Notes under the pieces: generated by a model
The model's input: the letters and a program-made list of their open reading frames with translations, nothing else
Database searches by the model: none
What the model was told of the DNA's origin: nothing
Shown: positions 1 through 10,351 of the stretch, piece by piece
How the letters are laid out: each line of letters opens with the position of its first letter
How positions within the stretch are numbered: the first letter of the stretch is position 1
From: Geminocystis herdmanii PCC 6308
GTDB lineage: Bacteria; Cyanobacteriota; Cyanobacteriia; Cyanobacteriales; Cyanobacteriaceae
NCBI RefSeq assembly: GCF_000332235.1
Contig: NZ_CM001775.1
Coordinates: 3,644,272 to 3,708,271, forward strand
Direction: 5' to 3'
DNA length: 64,000 nucleotides
Program-made: the position numbers and the translations under genes

Positions 1-1523
1 GAAATATTGTCTGTAAGTTTAAATACATAAAATGTTTCAATTAAAAAAGGTGTATCTTTTGTCGCCACAACATCCGTAGGAATGTTATTTTTATTGGTTA
101 AAGTACCAGCATAGGGAGGGCTTCCCACGCTTACCGCGCCTAAATTGCCTTCTTTAAATAAATCTGGGAAGGCTAAACTTACTTTCCAATTCCAAATATC
201 CGCATAATCTCCCCTTCTTGCACCGCCTTCGGCTTTAGAGTTGGTGTACATTCCCCAACCTGACACATTAAAACGGGGGCTAATTTGCCATGACCCAATT
301 ACGGCATAATGATCAGAAGATGTGGCATTACCATCAAAGGGATCATCAGTATTAGCTACTCCTGTATAACCTAAAAGGGAAAAATCTTGTAAATCTCCCG
401 TGCCACTATAATCTTTAGCATAGGCAAAGGCGATGCCAGTATTAGCACTAATGTTATAGGTTAATTGGGTGGCAATATTATATTTTCCGTTAAATAAACC
501 ATTGCCACTTTCGGGGTTACTGCCATTAAGCGCAGAGTAAAGAATCCCTAGATTTAGTTTATCGGTGATGTCGAAATAAGCACCAACTCCGGGTCCTTCA
601 TAGTCGTTCATGAGATAAATCGGTGCTAAACTAGGAAAAAATGCCACTGATCCTGTGGCAAAATCTGAGGTATAAGGGGAAAGAGGATCAGAAATATCGT
701 CTAAGGTAATTTTAATTCCTGCTAAGTATAGCTTGACTCGATCGCCCACGGGGAAGCTATATTGAACTTTATTCAAAGATGTATTGTTTTCTCCTCCTGC
801 ACTAAAGTTAAAGTCAGTTAAGTTACTTCCCCCTCTGGCAAAGTAAAAATTACCCATTTGTAAACGTACTTTTAACAAGTCTTCTCCGCTAAAACTGGTA
901 TTCAAATCAAGGCGAGTGCGATAATTAGCGGTAATTTGTCCATCGGTGATGGGTGTACCTTTAGGCGCACCTAGGGCGGCAGTTTCGTTACCTCCTACCC
1001 CTGAAAAAACGATGATATTTTCTCCTCGTAGGGTGGTGGTTGTCGAAAAATTATGCTCCTCCAAAAAGGTAATTCTACCGTCTAAGTTATTAACTCTGGT
1101 GTTAAGGGTGGCTAATTCTGTTTCATATTCTGTGGCTAATTTTTTGAGTTTTTCTAAATCTTCTTGGACTACGATCGAACCTTGTTGTATTAATTTTTCG
1201 ATCGAATTTAAACAGGCATTCAATCCTGCGGCAAATTCATAACGACTCATAGCGCGATTACCCCGAAAAGTTCGATCGGGATAACCTACAATACAACCAT
1301 AACGCTCTACAAGACTTCTCAGAGCTTCAAAAGCCCAATCCGTAGGGGAAACATCCCGTAGTTGCGAGACGCTATTAATTTGATTCATGACATTATTATC
1401 GGAATCATAAGCCATAGTTTCCGAATCAATGATTGATTGAGCTTTAGCTGTATTAGAAACGAAAAAATTGCTGATATTGAAGATAACCGCCAAAAATAAC
1501 AGATATTTAAGTTTATTCATCAT
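1..1523 (-). CDS. SLH-domain outer-membrane porin (iron-uptake/OprB type), 3' end cut off
   Basis: The frame stays open on the minus strand from an ATG pair at 1523/1520, behind an AGAGGTAG ribosome site, to the window edge (about 507 codons). The protein begins with a signal peptide (MNKLKYLLFLAV..., cleavage near AKAQS). An SLH domain follows at about residues 45-110 (motifs DVSPTDWAFEALRSL and GYPDRTF), then a short coiled coil (about 110-150) and a long beta-barrel-like stretch rich in alternating aromatic residues. This architecture is that of cyanobacterial Som/OprB porins, where SLH holds the barrel to the peptidoglycan. The cargo (iron, sugars or general solutes) cannot be read from the sequence. 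The C-terminal strands lie outside the window. Confidence 0.85.
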   Translation of the reverse strand, partial: MMNKLKYLLFLAVIFNISNFFVSNTAKAQSIIDSETMAYDSDNNVMNQINSVSQLRDVSPTDWAFEALRSLVERYGCIVGYPDRTFRGNRAMSRYEFAAGLNACLNSIEKLIQQGSIVVQEDLEKLKKLATEYETELATLNTRVNNLDGRITFLEEHNFSTTTTLRGENIIVFSGVGGNETAALGAPKGTPITDGQITANYRTRLDLNTSFSGEDLLKVRLQMGNFYFARGGSNLTDFNFSAGGENNTSLNKVQYSFPVGDRVKLYLAGIKITLDDISDPLSPYTSDFATGSVAFFPSLAPIYLMNDYEGPGVGAYFDITDKLNLGILYSALNGSNPESGNGLFNGKYNIATQLTYNISANTGIAFAYAKDYSGTGDLQDFSLLGYTGVANTDDPFDGNATSSDHYAVIGSWQISPRFNVSGWGMYTNSKAEGGARRGDYADIWNWKVSLAFPDLFKEGNLGAVSVGSPPYAGTLTNKNNIPTDVVATKDTPFLIETFYVFKLTDNI

Positions 1524-1611
1524 AACTACCTCTAAATTTTTTAAAATAATTACACCTGTTTTCCTGTCTTTCTGTTTTTCTGTCTTCCTGTGTGCCTACT
1601 TTGTCGTTACC

Positions 1612-3162
1612 TTATGTCAAATTGAGATTTTGGGAAGCACTTTTGCGCTTCGCTTGAGCGACGGGATTCATTTTTTGCTCTAACCATTTGAAAGCAAAAG
1701 AGGATAAAGTAGTTAAACATAGATAAACTAAAGCCACCGCAATATAAACTTGAAAGGCTTGAAAAGTACTAGCCACAATTAATTGCCCTTGTCGGAATAA
1801 CTCCGCAAAACCGATAACGGCGACTAAACTGGTATCTTTAATCAAAGTGATAAACTCATTACCCAAGGGAGGCAAAACTCGGCGAAAGGCTTGGGGCATA
1901 ATTACCTCTTTGAGAGTTTGTAATCGATTCATACCCAAGGCTTCACAGGCTTCCCATTGCCCTTTATCGATCGATTCTATGCCCCCTCGGATGATTTCTG
2001 CAAGATAGGCAGCTACATTTAAACTCAAAGCAATTACCGCCGCAGGAAAACGCTCTAAACTCCAATTTAAACCGATACCTTGAAAGAAGGCTGGAAGACC
2101 AAAATAAATAATGAACAGTTGTACTAACATCGGTGTACCTCGGAAAAATTCTACATAGATGCGTAAAATATTTTTCACAAAGGGATTATGGGAAATTAAA
2201 CCAAAGGCGATAAATGAAGCACCAATGAAGCCAAAAAAGATGGAACAAGCGGTTAAAATCAGGGTGACAACTGCACCTTGGGGTAATCTTTGGATAAGTA
2301 AACTTAATACCGATTGACGATTACTATTATTAAGGGGATTCGTGGCGAAATCTGTGGAAGTAGTGCCGATTAAAGAAGGTGCAATTAAGGGCAAAACAAA
2401 AGGCTCACCTGCAAACCATTTTTGATAGATTTGGTTATAACTGCCGTTGCGTAAAATTTGAAACAACCCATAATTAAGCAACATTACTTTTTCGGAGTTG
2501 AAGGGTAAGGCAATGCCATAAAATTCTTCTGTGACTAATTCCCCCACTACTTTAACCCCTTGTAATCCTGCCTCTTTAATGGCAAACAGTGTCACGGGCG
2601 CATCGTTAACTACTGCGTCAACTTTTCCGTTAACCAATTCTTGTAAGGCTAAAACCACAGAATCAAAGGAAATTACTTGAGCATTAGGGATTTTATCCGC
2701 TTCCATCGCTCCTGTTGTGCCTATTTGTACAGCAATTTTAAGCCCTTTCAAGTCATCAAAATTTTTGATGGTATCATTATTTTCTTGCACTGCGATCGCC
2801 AATCCTGCCTTAAAATAAGGACTAGAAAAAGCTACGGTGCGCCCCCTTTCGGCAGTAATCGTCATGCCACTTATGGCTGCATCTAAAGAACCCGTTTGCA
2901 ATGCTGGAATAATACCATCAAAGGGCATGGATTCAAATTGTACATCTAAACCAACTTCGTTACCGATGGCTTTCATTAAATCAATGTCAAAACCTTGTAA
3001 TCCGCTACCGTCTTCTGAGGGCATTTCAAAGGGGGGAAAAGTTGGCTCTGTGCCTACTCTGAAAGGGATTGATTGACTTTGTGCCGATATAAAAGGGTTA
3101 AAAGTTGTAAAAATTATCGTAATAAAAGCAATTATTCCCAATATATAGCAATCAGGAATCAT
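1612..3162 (-). CDS. bgtB: Fused substrate-binding/permease subunit of polar amino-acid ABC transporter (BgtB-like)
   Basis: The N-terminal half is a type-3 periplasmic amino-acid-binding domain (GTEPTFPPFE..., GFDIDLMKAIG, DAAISGMTIT). The C-terminal half is a GlnP-type permease (EFFRGTPMLVQLF, EACEALGM...LP EAA-type loop, several membrane helices). Synechocystis BgtB has the same fusion and serves basic amino acids and glutamine. The frame can open further upstream at a GTG (3258). That extension is encoded by an AAGGCAAAAGGC-type simple repeat, whereas the ATG at 3162 gives a clean signal peptide (MIPDCYILGIIAF...), so I prefer 3162. Its ATPase partner lies divergently at 3686. Confidence 0.85.
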   Translation of the reverse strand: MIPDCYILGIIAFITIIFTTFNPFISAQSQSIPFRVGTEPTFPPFEMPSEDGSGLQGFDIDLMKAIGNEVGLDVQFESMPFDGIIPALQTGSLDAAISGMTITAERGRTVAFSSPYFKAGLAIAVQENNDTIKNFDDLKGLKIAVQIGTTGAMEADKIPNAQVISFDSVVLALQELVNGKVDAVVNDAPVTLFAIKEAGLQGVKVVGELVTEEFYGIALPFNSEKVMLLNYGLFQILRNGSYNQIYQKWFAGEPFVLPLIAPSLIGTTSTDFATNPLNNSNRQSVLSLLIQRLPQGAVVTLILTACSIFFGFIGASFIAFGLISHNPFVKNILRIYVEFFRGTPMLVQLFIIYFGLPAFFQGIGLNWSLERFPAAVIALSLNVAAYLAEIIRGGIESIDKGQWEACEALGMNRLQTLKEVIMPQAFRRVLPPLGNEFITLIKDTSLVAVIGFAELFRQGQLIVASTFQAFQVYIAVALVYLCLTTLSSFAFKWLEQKMNPVAQAKRKSASQNLNLT

Positions 3163-3685
3163 TTGTGAGAAATAAATTATTAGAAAAAATATCGAAGATA
3201 CGACTAATCTTGCCTTTTGCCTTTTGCCTCTTGCCTTTGATGATAAGATAATTTTCACAACTCATAACTGACTGCTATAATGGGTTTGCTCGATCGATGA
3301 CGAAGGTATTTAATCATTATTTTTAAGCATATTTATCGATAAAATCTCGGTTGCGTAGCGCCACTTTGCGATCGTGCAGTACCACTGAAGGTGATCTACA
3401 ACTTTTTTTATTTAACTTAATCTTAAATATGACTGGCAAAATCGAGATAGTATGTTATCTAAAATACATTTTTTAAGGATTAAATTCAGTAACTTAAAAT
3501 ATATACTTAAAAGTCGCCTTATCGTCTTTTGATGAAGCTAGGAGACAGGAGATAAGAAAAATACTGAAAAATCAAGGTTTCGATCGAGAAAATATACCTT
3601 TGCTAAGTATAACTACAGTTACCTAAGTTCGATCGATTTTTTACCTAACACCTATTACCTAATACCTAATACCTAAAAAATAGTT
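3163..3685. other. Divergent intergenic region with simple repeats
   Basis: This gap between the two divergent transporter genes must hold both promoters. It contains AAGGCAAAAGGC-type low-complexity DNA (3205-3240), several CGATCG cores and a run of ACCTAATACCT repeats ending just before the ATPase start codon. I found no open frame with coding character and no convincing NtcA box (GTA-N8-TAC). Confidence 0.5.
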
Positions 3686-4441
3686 ATGTCTCAACCACAA
3701 CCAGTTATTATCAGTGACAATTTACATAAAAGTTTTGAAGATTTAGAAGTATTAAAAGGGGTAAATGTAGCCTTGCATAAAGGGGATGTGGTATCAATAA
3801 TTGGGCCTTCTGGTTGTGGCAAAACGACTTTTATTCGTTGCTTAAATCGTCTTGAAACCGTGACATCAGGAAGGTTAGAAGTGATGGGAGTGGAGATGTC
3901 AGCCCATAAAATTGGGGAAAAATCTCTCCGGCAATTAAGAAGTAAAGTAAGCATGGTTTTTCAACATTTTAATTTATTTCCTCATCTGACAGTTTTACAA
4001 AATTTGATGTTAGCGCCCCAAAAAGTTCTCAAAAAAACTACCCCAGAGGCAAAAGAAAAAGCCTTACATTACTTAGAAAAAGTAGGGTTATCTACTAAAG
4101 CTAATTTTTACCCTGAGCAACTTTCAGGAGGACAAAAACAAAGGGTGGCGATCGCACGAAGTTTATGTATGCAACCTGAAATAATCTTGTTTGATGAACC
4201 TACAAGCGCGCTCGATCCTGAATTGGTAGGGGAAGTGCTTTCTACTATGAAACAGTTGGCAGAAGAAGGTATGACGATGGTAGTTGTCACCCATGAAATG
4301 CAGTTTGCAAGGGAGGTTTCTAATTTGGTATTGTTTTTTAATGAGGGAATAATCGAAGACATGGGAAAACCTGATTATATTTTTTCTAATCCTAACAGCG
4401 ATCGATTGAAAACATTTTTAAAACGGACTAATTCTTTTTAG
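3686..4441 (+). CDS. bgtA: Polar amino-acid ABC transporter ATP-binding protein (GlnQ/BgtA-like)
   Basis: At 251 residues this is a standard GlnQ-family ATPase. Walker A is GPSGCGKTT, the Q-loop lies in [16 protein letters not shown], the signature is [13 protein letters not shown], Walker B is [13 protein letters not shown], and the switch histidine is in VVVTHEMQF. It energises uptake through the fused binding/permease protein encoded divergently at 1612-3162. In Synechocystis the bgtA and bgtB genes are unlinked, so this pairing supports the assignment. The exact substrate is inferred from the family (glutamine and basic amino acids). Confidence 0.9.
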   Translation: MSQPQPVIISDNLHKSFEDLEVLKGVNVALHKGDVVSIIGPSGCGKTTFIRCLNRLETVTSGRLEVMGVEMSAHKIGEKSLRQLRSKVSMVFQHFNLFPHLTVLQNLMLAPQKVLKKTTPEAKEKALHYLEKVGLSTKANFYPEQLSGGQKQRVAIARSLCMQPEIILFDEPTSALDPELVGEVLSTMKQLAEEGMTMVVVTHEMQFAREVSNLVLFFNEGIIEDMGKPDYIFSNPNSDRLKTFLKRTNSF

Positions 4442-4513
4442 TTAACTTTCGATAAATCACCTAAAATATTAGTTAAAATTAGGTTACTTTTTATTTGAAG
4501 AAAAAAAAATCAG

Positions 4514-4816
4514 TTGAAAAAAATACATATTGCTCTATCTACTCATAATTTAAAAGAAAGTATTGAAGACTATAGTCAACGTTTATCGGCACAACCAACC
4601 ATAATAATTGAGGAAGAATATGCTTTATGGAAAACGGAAACAATGAATTTTTCCGTCAGACAAGATAAAAATATGGACAATGGGAGTTTAAGGCATTTAG
4701 GTTGGGAAGATGCCGAAGCCACTGAATTTAGTCAAGATATTGACGTTAACGGTATTTTATGGGAAAGATTTAATTCACAACATCAGTTAGATGAAATTAA
4801 TGATTTGTGGAATTGA
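4514..4816 (+). CDS. Short glyoxalase/VOC-like protein
   Basis: A 100-residue protein beginning IHIALSTHNLKESIEDYSQRL, the usual first beta-alpha unit of the vicinal-oxygen-chelate fold. A second strand pair (WKTETMNFSVRQ, LRHLGWED) follows. The start is a TTG at 4514 with no ATG near it and only a purine-rich stretch upstream, so the N-terminus is uncertain. It could be a cyanobacterial CadI-like small VOC protein. The metal ligands are not clear enough to assign a reaction. Confidence 0.6.
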   Translation: MKKIHIALSTHNLKESIEDYSQRLSAQPTIIIEEEYALWKTETMNFSVRQDKNMDNGSLRHLGWEDAEATEFSQDIDVNGILWERFNSQHQLDEINDLWN

Positions 4817-4956
4817 CTAAAATTCACATCTTGATTTATCAATATTTCTCTTAGTCTCAAACGTCTTCTTGTCTTTTATCTTCATCAAAACACTATGAGA
4901 CAACCCCTAATTAAGCTAAAATAAGAGGTTACATAAAATTATTATATAAATTAATC

Positions 4957-6393
4957 ATGTCCGTTAGAGTTAGAATCGCACCGTCTCCTACAGGAAATTT
5001 ACATATCGGTACAGCGCGCACAGCCGTATTTAACTACTTATTTGCTCGTCATCATCAAGGTACATTTATATTGAGAGTTGAAGATACTGATTTAGATCGA
5101 TCGAAACCCGAATATACTGATAATATTAAATCTGGATTGACTTGGTTAGGGTTAAACTGGGATGAAGGACCTTTTTTTCAAACTGAGAGATTAGATTATT
5201 ACCGTCAAGCTATCCAAACTTTACTGGATAAAGGGTTAGCTTATCCTTGTTATTGTACTTCCGAAGAATTGGAGGCAATGAGAGAAACCCAAAAAGCCCA
5301 TAATCAAGCGCCTCGTTATGATAACCGTCATCGTAACTTATCGGCGGAGGAGATTGCCAATTTTGAAGCCGAAGGACGAAAACCCGTCATTAGATTTAAA
5401 ATTGAAGATCATGAACAAATTATCTGGAATGATTTAATTAGGGGTAAAGTGTCATGGCAGGGAAGCGACTTAGGCGGTGACATGGTAATCGCGCGCACTC
5501 CTGAGAAAGATGCCGATACTTTTGGGCAACCATTATATAATTTAGCGGTAGTTGTCGATGATATTGATATGAATATTAGCCATGTGATTCGTGGAGAAGA
5601 TCATATTGCTAATACTGCGAAACAAATCTTATTATATCAAGGATTAGGGCAAAAAGTGCCAGAATTTGCCCATACTCCCCTGATTTTGAACTCTGAAGGC
5701 AAAAAATTATCGAAACGTGATGGGGTGACTTCGATCGATGATTTTCGTAAAATGGGATTTATTGCCCCAGCCTTAGTTAATTATATGACGCTATTAGGAT
5801 GGACTTCTCCTGACTCTGAAGAAATTTTTACCTTAGCAGAAGCATCAACAAAATTCAGTTTAGAAAGAGTAAATAAAGCAGGCGCAAAATTCGATTGGGA
5901 TAAGCTAGATTGGTTAAATAGTCAATACTTACATAAAATGCCTTCCGAAGAATTGTTACCTTTATTAACTCCCTATTGGCAAGAGGCAGGTTATCAATTT
6001 AACGTTGATAATGATAAGGATTGGTTATTACAATTAACCGCTTTAATTGCACCTACTTTAACTCGTTTAACTGATAGTGTGAAGGAGGTAAAATTATTCT
6101 TTACTGATGGTATTAGTTTAGGGGAAGAAGCCCAAGAATTTTTAACTCAAGAGGGAGTAAAAGAGGTTTTACAACAGGTAATTAATGCCCATAAATCTGA
6201 CTTGACTTCTGAGGAAGCTAATGGTATCATCAAACAAATTACTAAGGATTTAAAAGTGAAAAAAGGTTTAGTAATGCGATCGATCCGCTTAGGTTTAACA
6301 GGAGAGTTACATGGTCCTGATTTATTGCAAACATGGGTATTGTTAAATCAAAAAGGTATTGATATGACAAGGATTCGCTCGATCGTTTCTTAG
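4957..6393 (+). CDS. gltX: Glutamyl-tRNA synthetase
   Basis: 478 residues, the normal length for bacterial GluRS. The class-I signature HIGT is at residues 16-19 and the KMSKS equivalent KLSKR at 250-254. The VEDTD motif for glutamate binding is at 41-45. In cyanobacteria this enzyme is normally non-discriminating and charges both tRNA-Glu and tRNA-Gln, with the amidotransferase GatCAB correcting the latter; a gatC gene is in this window at 9591. Glu-tRNA also feeds tetrapyrrole synthesis. Nothing unusual is seen. Confidence 0.97.
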   Translation: MSVRVRIAPSPTGNLHIGTARTAVFNYLFARHHQGTFILRVEDTDLDRSKPEYTDNIKSGLTWLGLNWDEGPFFQTERLDYYRQAIQTLLDKGLAYPCYCTSEELEAMRETQKAHNQAPRYDNRHRNLSAEEIANFEAEGRKPVIRFKIEDHEQIIWNDLIRGKVSWQGSDLGGDMVIARTPEKDADTFGQPLYNLAVVVDDIDMNISHVIRGEDHIANTAKQILLYQGLGQKVPEFAHTPLILNSEGKKLSKRDGVTSIDDFRKMGFIAPALVNYMTLLGWTSPDSEEIFTLAEASTKFSLERVNKAGAKFDWDKLDWLNSQYLHKMPSEELLPLLTPYWQEAGYQFNVDNDKDWLLQLTALIAPTLTRLTDSVKEVKLFFTDGISLGEEAQEFLTQEGVKEVLQQVINAHKSDLTSEEANGIIKQITKDLKVKKGLVMRSIRLGLTGELHGPDLLQTWVLLNQKGIDMTRIRSIVS

Positions 6394-6397
6394 ATTT

Positions 6398-6475
6398 TTT
6401 ATATAAGTTTGTAGTAAGCCTTTTAAGGCTTATTAATTAATGGCTAAAGCCATAACTACAAACTTTCTAATTAAA
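6398..6475. repeat. Dispersed hairpin repeat (GTTTGTAGTAAGCC family)
   Basis: The outer arms AGTTTGTAGT and ACTACAAACT are inverted copies. They enclose two smaller palindromes, AAGCCTTTTAAGGCTT and ATGGCTAAAGCCAT. It lies between convergent gltX and the glycosyltransferase gene and could act as a bidirectional terminator. A close copy is at 11199-11262, and shorter relatives lie at 18163, 19112, 29881, 31353 and 55170. Confidence 0.75.
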
Positions 6476-6491
6476 CTTAATATTAGCTCTT

Positions 6492-7970
6492 TTAATTATG
6501 TTTAATTCCGAAAGTTTTTTTGACTTTAAACCAACTTTGACGTAGTTTCCAAAATTTACTACTTTCCATGGCTTCAATTTGTTGTTGTACAGTATTAATT
6601 TGATGATTTTTTTCCTCTAATTGTAGGTGTAAATCATTAATTTGATGATTTTTTTCATCTAATTGTTGTTGTAAATTGTAAATTTGATGATTTTTTTTAC
6701 CTAATTGTTGTTGTAAATTGTAAATTTGATTGTTTTTTTCATCTAATTGTTGTTGTAAATTATTCATTTTTTTAGTTTTATCTTCAAAATGCCATTCTAC
6801 GGCGTATAAATCATTATTTTTTTCGTCTAACTTTTGCTGTAAATCATTAATTTGTTTGGTTTTATCTTCAAAATGCCATTCTAAGAAATATAAACGATTA
6901 TTTTTTTCTTGTTTTTCTAACTCTTTTTTCTCTTCTTCTAGCTTATAGTTTTGATACCAATTATAATAAGAATCGTCACTATTTTTTGTGTCAAAGGGAT
7001 TGAGATATTTTTCTTGTAATTCTATATTTTCTCGATACAATAATCTTGCTTGTTTTTCGATTAATTCTCCATTGTCAAAATAATTATAAAAACAGGACAT
7101 TTTACTATACTCTTTTTGTCCCATTTTTTCGCATTCTTCTTCATACCATTTTAATAAAGATTCGATCGAACTATTGATGAGATCATACTTTTGAGGCATA
7201 ATACCCTGAGAGCTAGAAAAATGATAAAAACATAATGGTTGCTCATTAACCCATATTATATAATCAACATCTCCTGTGATGTGACGATTGCTCAGATTCC
7301 AATTAGCAACGTTATAACCCGAATGCCTTAAAATAGCTATATCAGAAAAGAAAGAAGGTACAAGATCGATCGATCGTTGATCAGTATATAAACCATTAGC
7401 AGGATCATCATAACAGAAATTAAGACAACGGGAAGACCACCACTGCAAAAACTTAATACCTTCCTGAGAATTTTTGACTCCTAAAAATCCTAAATTAAAA
7501 GTACCATATCGTAAAAAACAAATCTCATTATCAATCACCATTTCCTTAGTTTTTTCTGGTTCTAATTGATGGGGAGTAAGTAAAATACTGCTATGATTAA
7601 AATTGTCTAAAAGTTCATTTAATGGATAAAAAATTGCCATATCAGGATCAAAATAAATCACATTATCACAATTATAACGCTTAAATATTTCTAAAAATCC
7701 TAAACCTTTAACCGCAGTACACATTTCCACTAAATTATGTTTAAAAACCCATGATTTAAAATTAGGAATCGGTAATTGTTCGATCGAAATAATAGAATCA
7801 AAAGGCTCATTTTCTAAATTAATTTTATCACTAATTTCATCACATAAAATCACATGAAATGGTAAATTATGATGAAACTTTTTAAGAGAATTACCTAAAA
7901 CTCTAGCTAAGGGAAGATAGTTGTTTGTACAACTGGTAAAAATATGTGTATTTTGAATATCTTGTAGCAT
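6492..7970 (-). CDS. Glycosyltransferase-like protein with C-terminal repetitive coiled coil
   Basis: The first ~300 residues look like a GT-A-fold glycosyltransferase. There is an early HIFTSCTNNYLPLARVLGNSL, a nucleotide-sugar DxD-type motif in YFDPDMAIF, and a later NLGFLGV/TDQRSIDLVPSFF block. The last ~150 residues are a coiled coil built from near-perfect 14-residue units such as QQLDEKNHQIYNLQ, encoded by 42-bp tandem repeats. It may modify surface glycans or proteins, with the coil serving for oligomerisation or tethering; the acceptor is unknown. No Shine-Dalgarno is visible upstream of the ATG. Confidence 0.7.
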   Translation of the reverse strand: MLQDIQNTHIFTSCTNNYLPLARVLGNSLKKFHHNLPFHVILCDEISDKINLENEPFDSIISIEQLPIPNFKSWVFKHNLVEMCTAVKGLGFLEIFKRYNCDNVIYFDPDMAIFYPLNELLDNFNHSSILLTPHQLEPEKTKEMVIDNEICFLRYGTFNLGFLGVKNSQEGIKFLQWWSSRCLNFCYDDPANGLYTDQRSIDLVPSFFSDIAILRHSGYNVANWNLSNRHITGDVDYIIWVNEQPLCFYHFSSSQGIMPQKYDLINSSIESLLKWYEEECEKMGQKEYSKMSCFYNYFDNGELIEKQARLLYRENIELQEKYLNPFDTKNSDDSYYNWYQNYKLEEEKKELEKQEKNNRLYFLEWHFEDKTKQINDLQQKLDEKNNDLYAVEWHFEDKTKKMNNLQQQLDEKNNQIYNLQQQLGKKNHQIYNLQQQLDEKNHQINDLHLQLEEKNHQINTVQQQIEAMESSKFWKLRQSWFKVKKTFGIKHN

Positions 7971-8090
7971 AATAATGAATAATTAATAATGAATAATTAA
8001 TAATGTTGCCCCCTTCAATAATTTAGAGTTCAATTCATTGAACGTCAAACCATTAGCCGTGCAATTTATTACACGGAGAGCTATTGATTA
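7971..8090. repeat. Short tandem repeat plus double-palindrome element
   Basis: An AATAATGAATAATT tandem tract is followed by a unit holding two palindromes, GTTCAATTCATTGAAC and a CCGTGCAATTTATTACACGG pair. The same composite occurs at 62600-62712 and, inverted, at 17170-17240. It fills most of the gap between the divergent glycosyltransferase and clpP genes. The rest of the gap (8091-8212) is TTCTCAATTC-type simple sequence and presumably holds the clpP promoter. Confidence 0.7.
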
Positions 8091-8212
8091 ACACCTTAAT
8101 TCTCGATTCTCCATTTTTCATTCTCATTCTCAATTCCCAATTCTCTGTTAATTATTGCCTATATTAGCTACAATCAAGATTATTAAGAATAGTCAAAAAA
8201 TCGGAAATAAGA

Positions 8213-8797
8213 ATGGTACCAACAGTTATTGAAACCTCTGGCAGAGGTGAGCGCGCTTTTGATATATACTCCCGTTTACTCAGAGAACGTATTGTCTTTT
8301 TAGGACAACAAGTAACTGATGAGTTAGCAAATTCTCTTGTGGCGCAACTGTTACTATTAGAAGCAGAAGATCCAGAAAAAGACATTTATCTTTACATCAA
8401 CTCCCCCGGAGGCTCGGTATCCGCAGGATTAGGTATTTTTGATACCATGAATCAAATTAAACCAGATGTTTGCACTATTTGTGTGGGATTAGCCGCCAGT
8501 ATGGGAGCTTTTTTATTGAGCGCTGGTGCGAAGGGTAAAAGAATGAGTTTACCTAATTCTAGGATTATGATCCATCAACCCTTGGGAGGGGCGCAAGGAC
8601 AAGCTACAGACATCGAAATTCAAGCGAAAGAGATACTTTACCTCAAAAAACAACTAAATCATTATATGGCTTCCCATACAGGGCAAACTTTGGAAAAAAT
8701 TGAACAGGATACCGAAAGAGATTTTTTTATGTCTTCCGAAGAAGCTAAAGATTACGGTTTAATTGATCAAGTAGTTATTCGCGCTCCCAAGCCTTAA
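8213..8797 (+). CDS. clpP: ATP-dependent Clp protease proteolytic subunit
   Basis: 194 residues, typical of ClpP. The catalytic serine lies in [11 protein letters not shown], the histidine in IMIHQPLGG and the aspartate in the [16 protein letters not shown] region. The oxyanion-forming SPGGSV motif is also present. Cyanobacteria carry several clpP paralogues, and which one this is cannot be settled from the sequence alone. It works with ClpC/ClpX unfoldases in the cytoplasm. Confidence 0.95.
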   Translation: MVPTVIETSGRGERAFDIYSRLLRERIVFLGQQVTDELANSLVAQLLLLEAEDPEKDIYLYINSPGGSVSAGLGIFDTMNQIKPDVCTICVGLAASMGAFLLSAGAKGKRMSLPNSRIMIHQPLGGAQGQATDIEIQAKEILYLKKQLNHYMASHTGQTLEKIEQDTERDFFMSSEEAKDYGLIDQVVIRAPKP

Positions 8798-8963
8798 GTA
8801 AAAAGTAAGAAGTAAAAAGTAAAAAGTAAAATAGAATTTATAGATGTTAATTCTGCATTCTCCTTGTCCGAAGCGAGGCAAGAAGCAATCTTGAAGTCTA
8901 TAGTCAAAGCCCTTAACAACTATCAATTCTCAATTTTCAATTCTACATTCTCAATTCTAATAT
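8798..8963. repeat. Simple-sequence gap with GTCCGAAGCGAGG repeat phrase
   Basis: An AAAAAGTAAAAAGT tandem tract is followed by GTCCGAAGCGAGGCAAGAAG, a phrase that recurs almost unchanged at 23822-23845. TTCTCAATTC-type sequence follows up to the ycf3 start. No gene is seen. Confidence 0.5.
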
Positions 8964-9485
8964 ATGCCTAGATCACAAAGAAACGATAATTTTATTGATA
9001 AAACTTTTACCGTCATGGCGGATATTATTTTAAAAGTCCTTCCTATTGATGCTAAAGCAAAGGAGGCTTTTGTTTATTACCGTGATGGAATGTCTGCTCA
9101 AGCGGAGGGAGAATATGCGGAGGCTTTAGAAAATTATCAAGAAGCCTTGACATTAGAGGAAGACCCCAACGATCGAAGTGAGATATTTTACAATATGGGG
9201 TTAATTCATGCTAGTAATGGCAAGTTAGAAGAAGCCTTAGACTATTATCATCAGTCTTTAGAGTTAAATCCCCGTAAACCTTCTGTTTTAAACAATATTG
9301 CCGTGATTTACCATCATCAAGGGGAAAAATGTCGTCAAGATGGTGATGAGGATGGCGCTGAGGGTTTTTATGATAAAGCGGCGGAATATTGGAAACAAGC
9401 CATTAGAATTTCTCCCAATAGTTATTTAGAGGCTCAAAATTGGCTCAAAACTAGCGGTCGATCGGAAATGGATGTATTCTTTTAA
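8964..9485 (+). CDS. ycf3: Photosystem I assembly protein Ycf3
   Basis: 173 residues, collinear with the cyanobacterial and chloroplast Ycf3 family. The N-terminus [20 protein letters not shown] is the conserved family signature. Three TPR units follow ([62 protein letters not shown]). Ycf3 acts as a thylakoid-associated chaperone for PSI assembly. The gene stands alone between clpP and gatC. Confidence 0.95.
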   Translation: MPRSQRNDNFIDKTFTVMADIILKVLPIDAKAKEAFVYYRDGMSAQAEGEYAEALENYQEALTLEEDPNDRSEIFYNMGLIHASNGKLEEALDYYHQSLELNPRKPSVLNNIAVIYHHQGEKCRQDGDEDGAEGFYDKAAEYWKQAIRISPNSYLEAQNWLKTSGRSEMDVFF

Positions 9486-9590
9486 TAAGGGGAGGTGTTA
9501 GGTTTTAGGTATCAGGTTTTAGGTTTCAAGAATGAAAAATCTGATTTATTCAGCAAACCTAATGATTACGATTATTACTAATAAATAACT

Positions 9591-9878
9591 ATGAGTTTAA
9601 GTAAAGAAGAAGTTAAAAAAGTAGCAAATCTAGCTCGTTTAGAAATTACGGAAAAGGAGGAGGAGGAGTTTGCACCGCAATTAAATGCAATTTTAGATTA
9701 TTTTGAACAACTAAAAGAGTTGGATACTGAGAATGTACAACCTACCACAAGGGCGATCGAGGTTAGTAATATTACTCGTACGGATACTCAAGTCACCTAT
9801 GAAGATAGGGAAAGTTTATTAAATTCTGCACCTGAAAGGGAAGATGATTTTTTCCGAGTACCGAAAATTTTAGGTTAA
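9591..9878 (+). CDS. gatC: Glutamyl/aspartyl-tRNA amidotransferase subunit C
   Basis: 95 residues with the GatC pattern: [18 protein letters not shown], then [22 protein letters not shown] and a C-terminal [13 protein letters not shown]. GatC stabilises the GatA-GatB complex that converts misacylated Glu-tRNA-Gln to Gln-tRNA-Gln, which complements the gltX gene upstream. gatA and gatB are not in this window. Confidence 0.95.
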   Translation: MSLSKEEVKKVANLARLEITEKEEEEFAPQLNAILDYFEQLKELDTENVQPTTRAIEVSNITRTDTQVTYEDRESLLNSAPEREDDFFRVPKILG

Positions 9879-9950
9879 AGTTCGATCGAATCTATTAAAA
9901 AGAGGAAGATAGTATAAATTCCTTCTTCCTTCTTCCTTCGGTCGATCGAG

Positions 9951-10277
9951 TTAATTTGTACCTGCGAAAACCACAGAGGGGAATTTTTGCTGTGCTTGAA
10001 GCATACTGGTTACTCTACCTTTTTCTTGCCAGAAATTAATAACCTCTGTAGCTTGGTTAAGTAATTCAATTTTCTCATGATCAGTGATCCAATTTTTCTT
10101 GTCTAACTCGTCTTTTAATTCCTGCCAAGCATCGCTACGAGGCCAGAAATAATAAGCGGTTAAAGGACTTGTACCTTTGCTGATTACATAATCAACGGCT
10201 AAGGCTACGTCTTTGTCTAACCAAACTACTTTTAATACAAACCTAGAATCAATTTTTGTTTGAACGGCGGATTCCAA
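9951..10277 (-). CDS. 30S ribosomal protein PSRP-3 (Ycf65)
   Basis: 108 residues with the PSRP-3/Ycf65 core: [36 protein letters not shown] and [16 protein letters not shown]. It is a small-subunit ribosomal protein shared by cyanobacteria and chloroplasts. The start is a TTG at 10277: a perfect GGAGG lies five bases upstream and there is no competing ATG in frame nearby. The gene is convergent with gatC. Confidence 0.92.
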   Translation of the reverse strand: MESAVQTKIDSRFVLKVVWLDKDVALAVDYVISKGTSPLTAYYFWPRSDAWQELKDELDKKNWITDHEKIELLNQATEVINFWQEKGRVTSMLQAQQKFPSVVFAGTN

Positions 10278-10351
10278 TTAAACCTCCAAATAACAGTTTT
10301 AATACATAATAATTTGACATATCGATCGATTATAACCTAATATGTGCAAAT

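Noticed and set aside
3259-3685. NtcA box (GTA-N8-TAC) upstream of the amino-acid transporter genes
   Set aside because: GTA...TAC pairs are present but at spacings of 12 or more, not 8.
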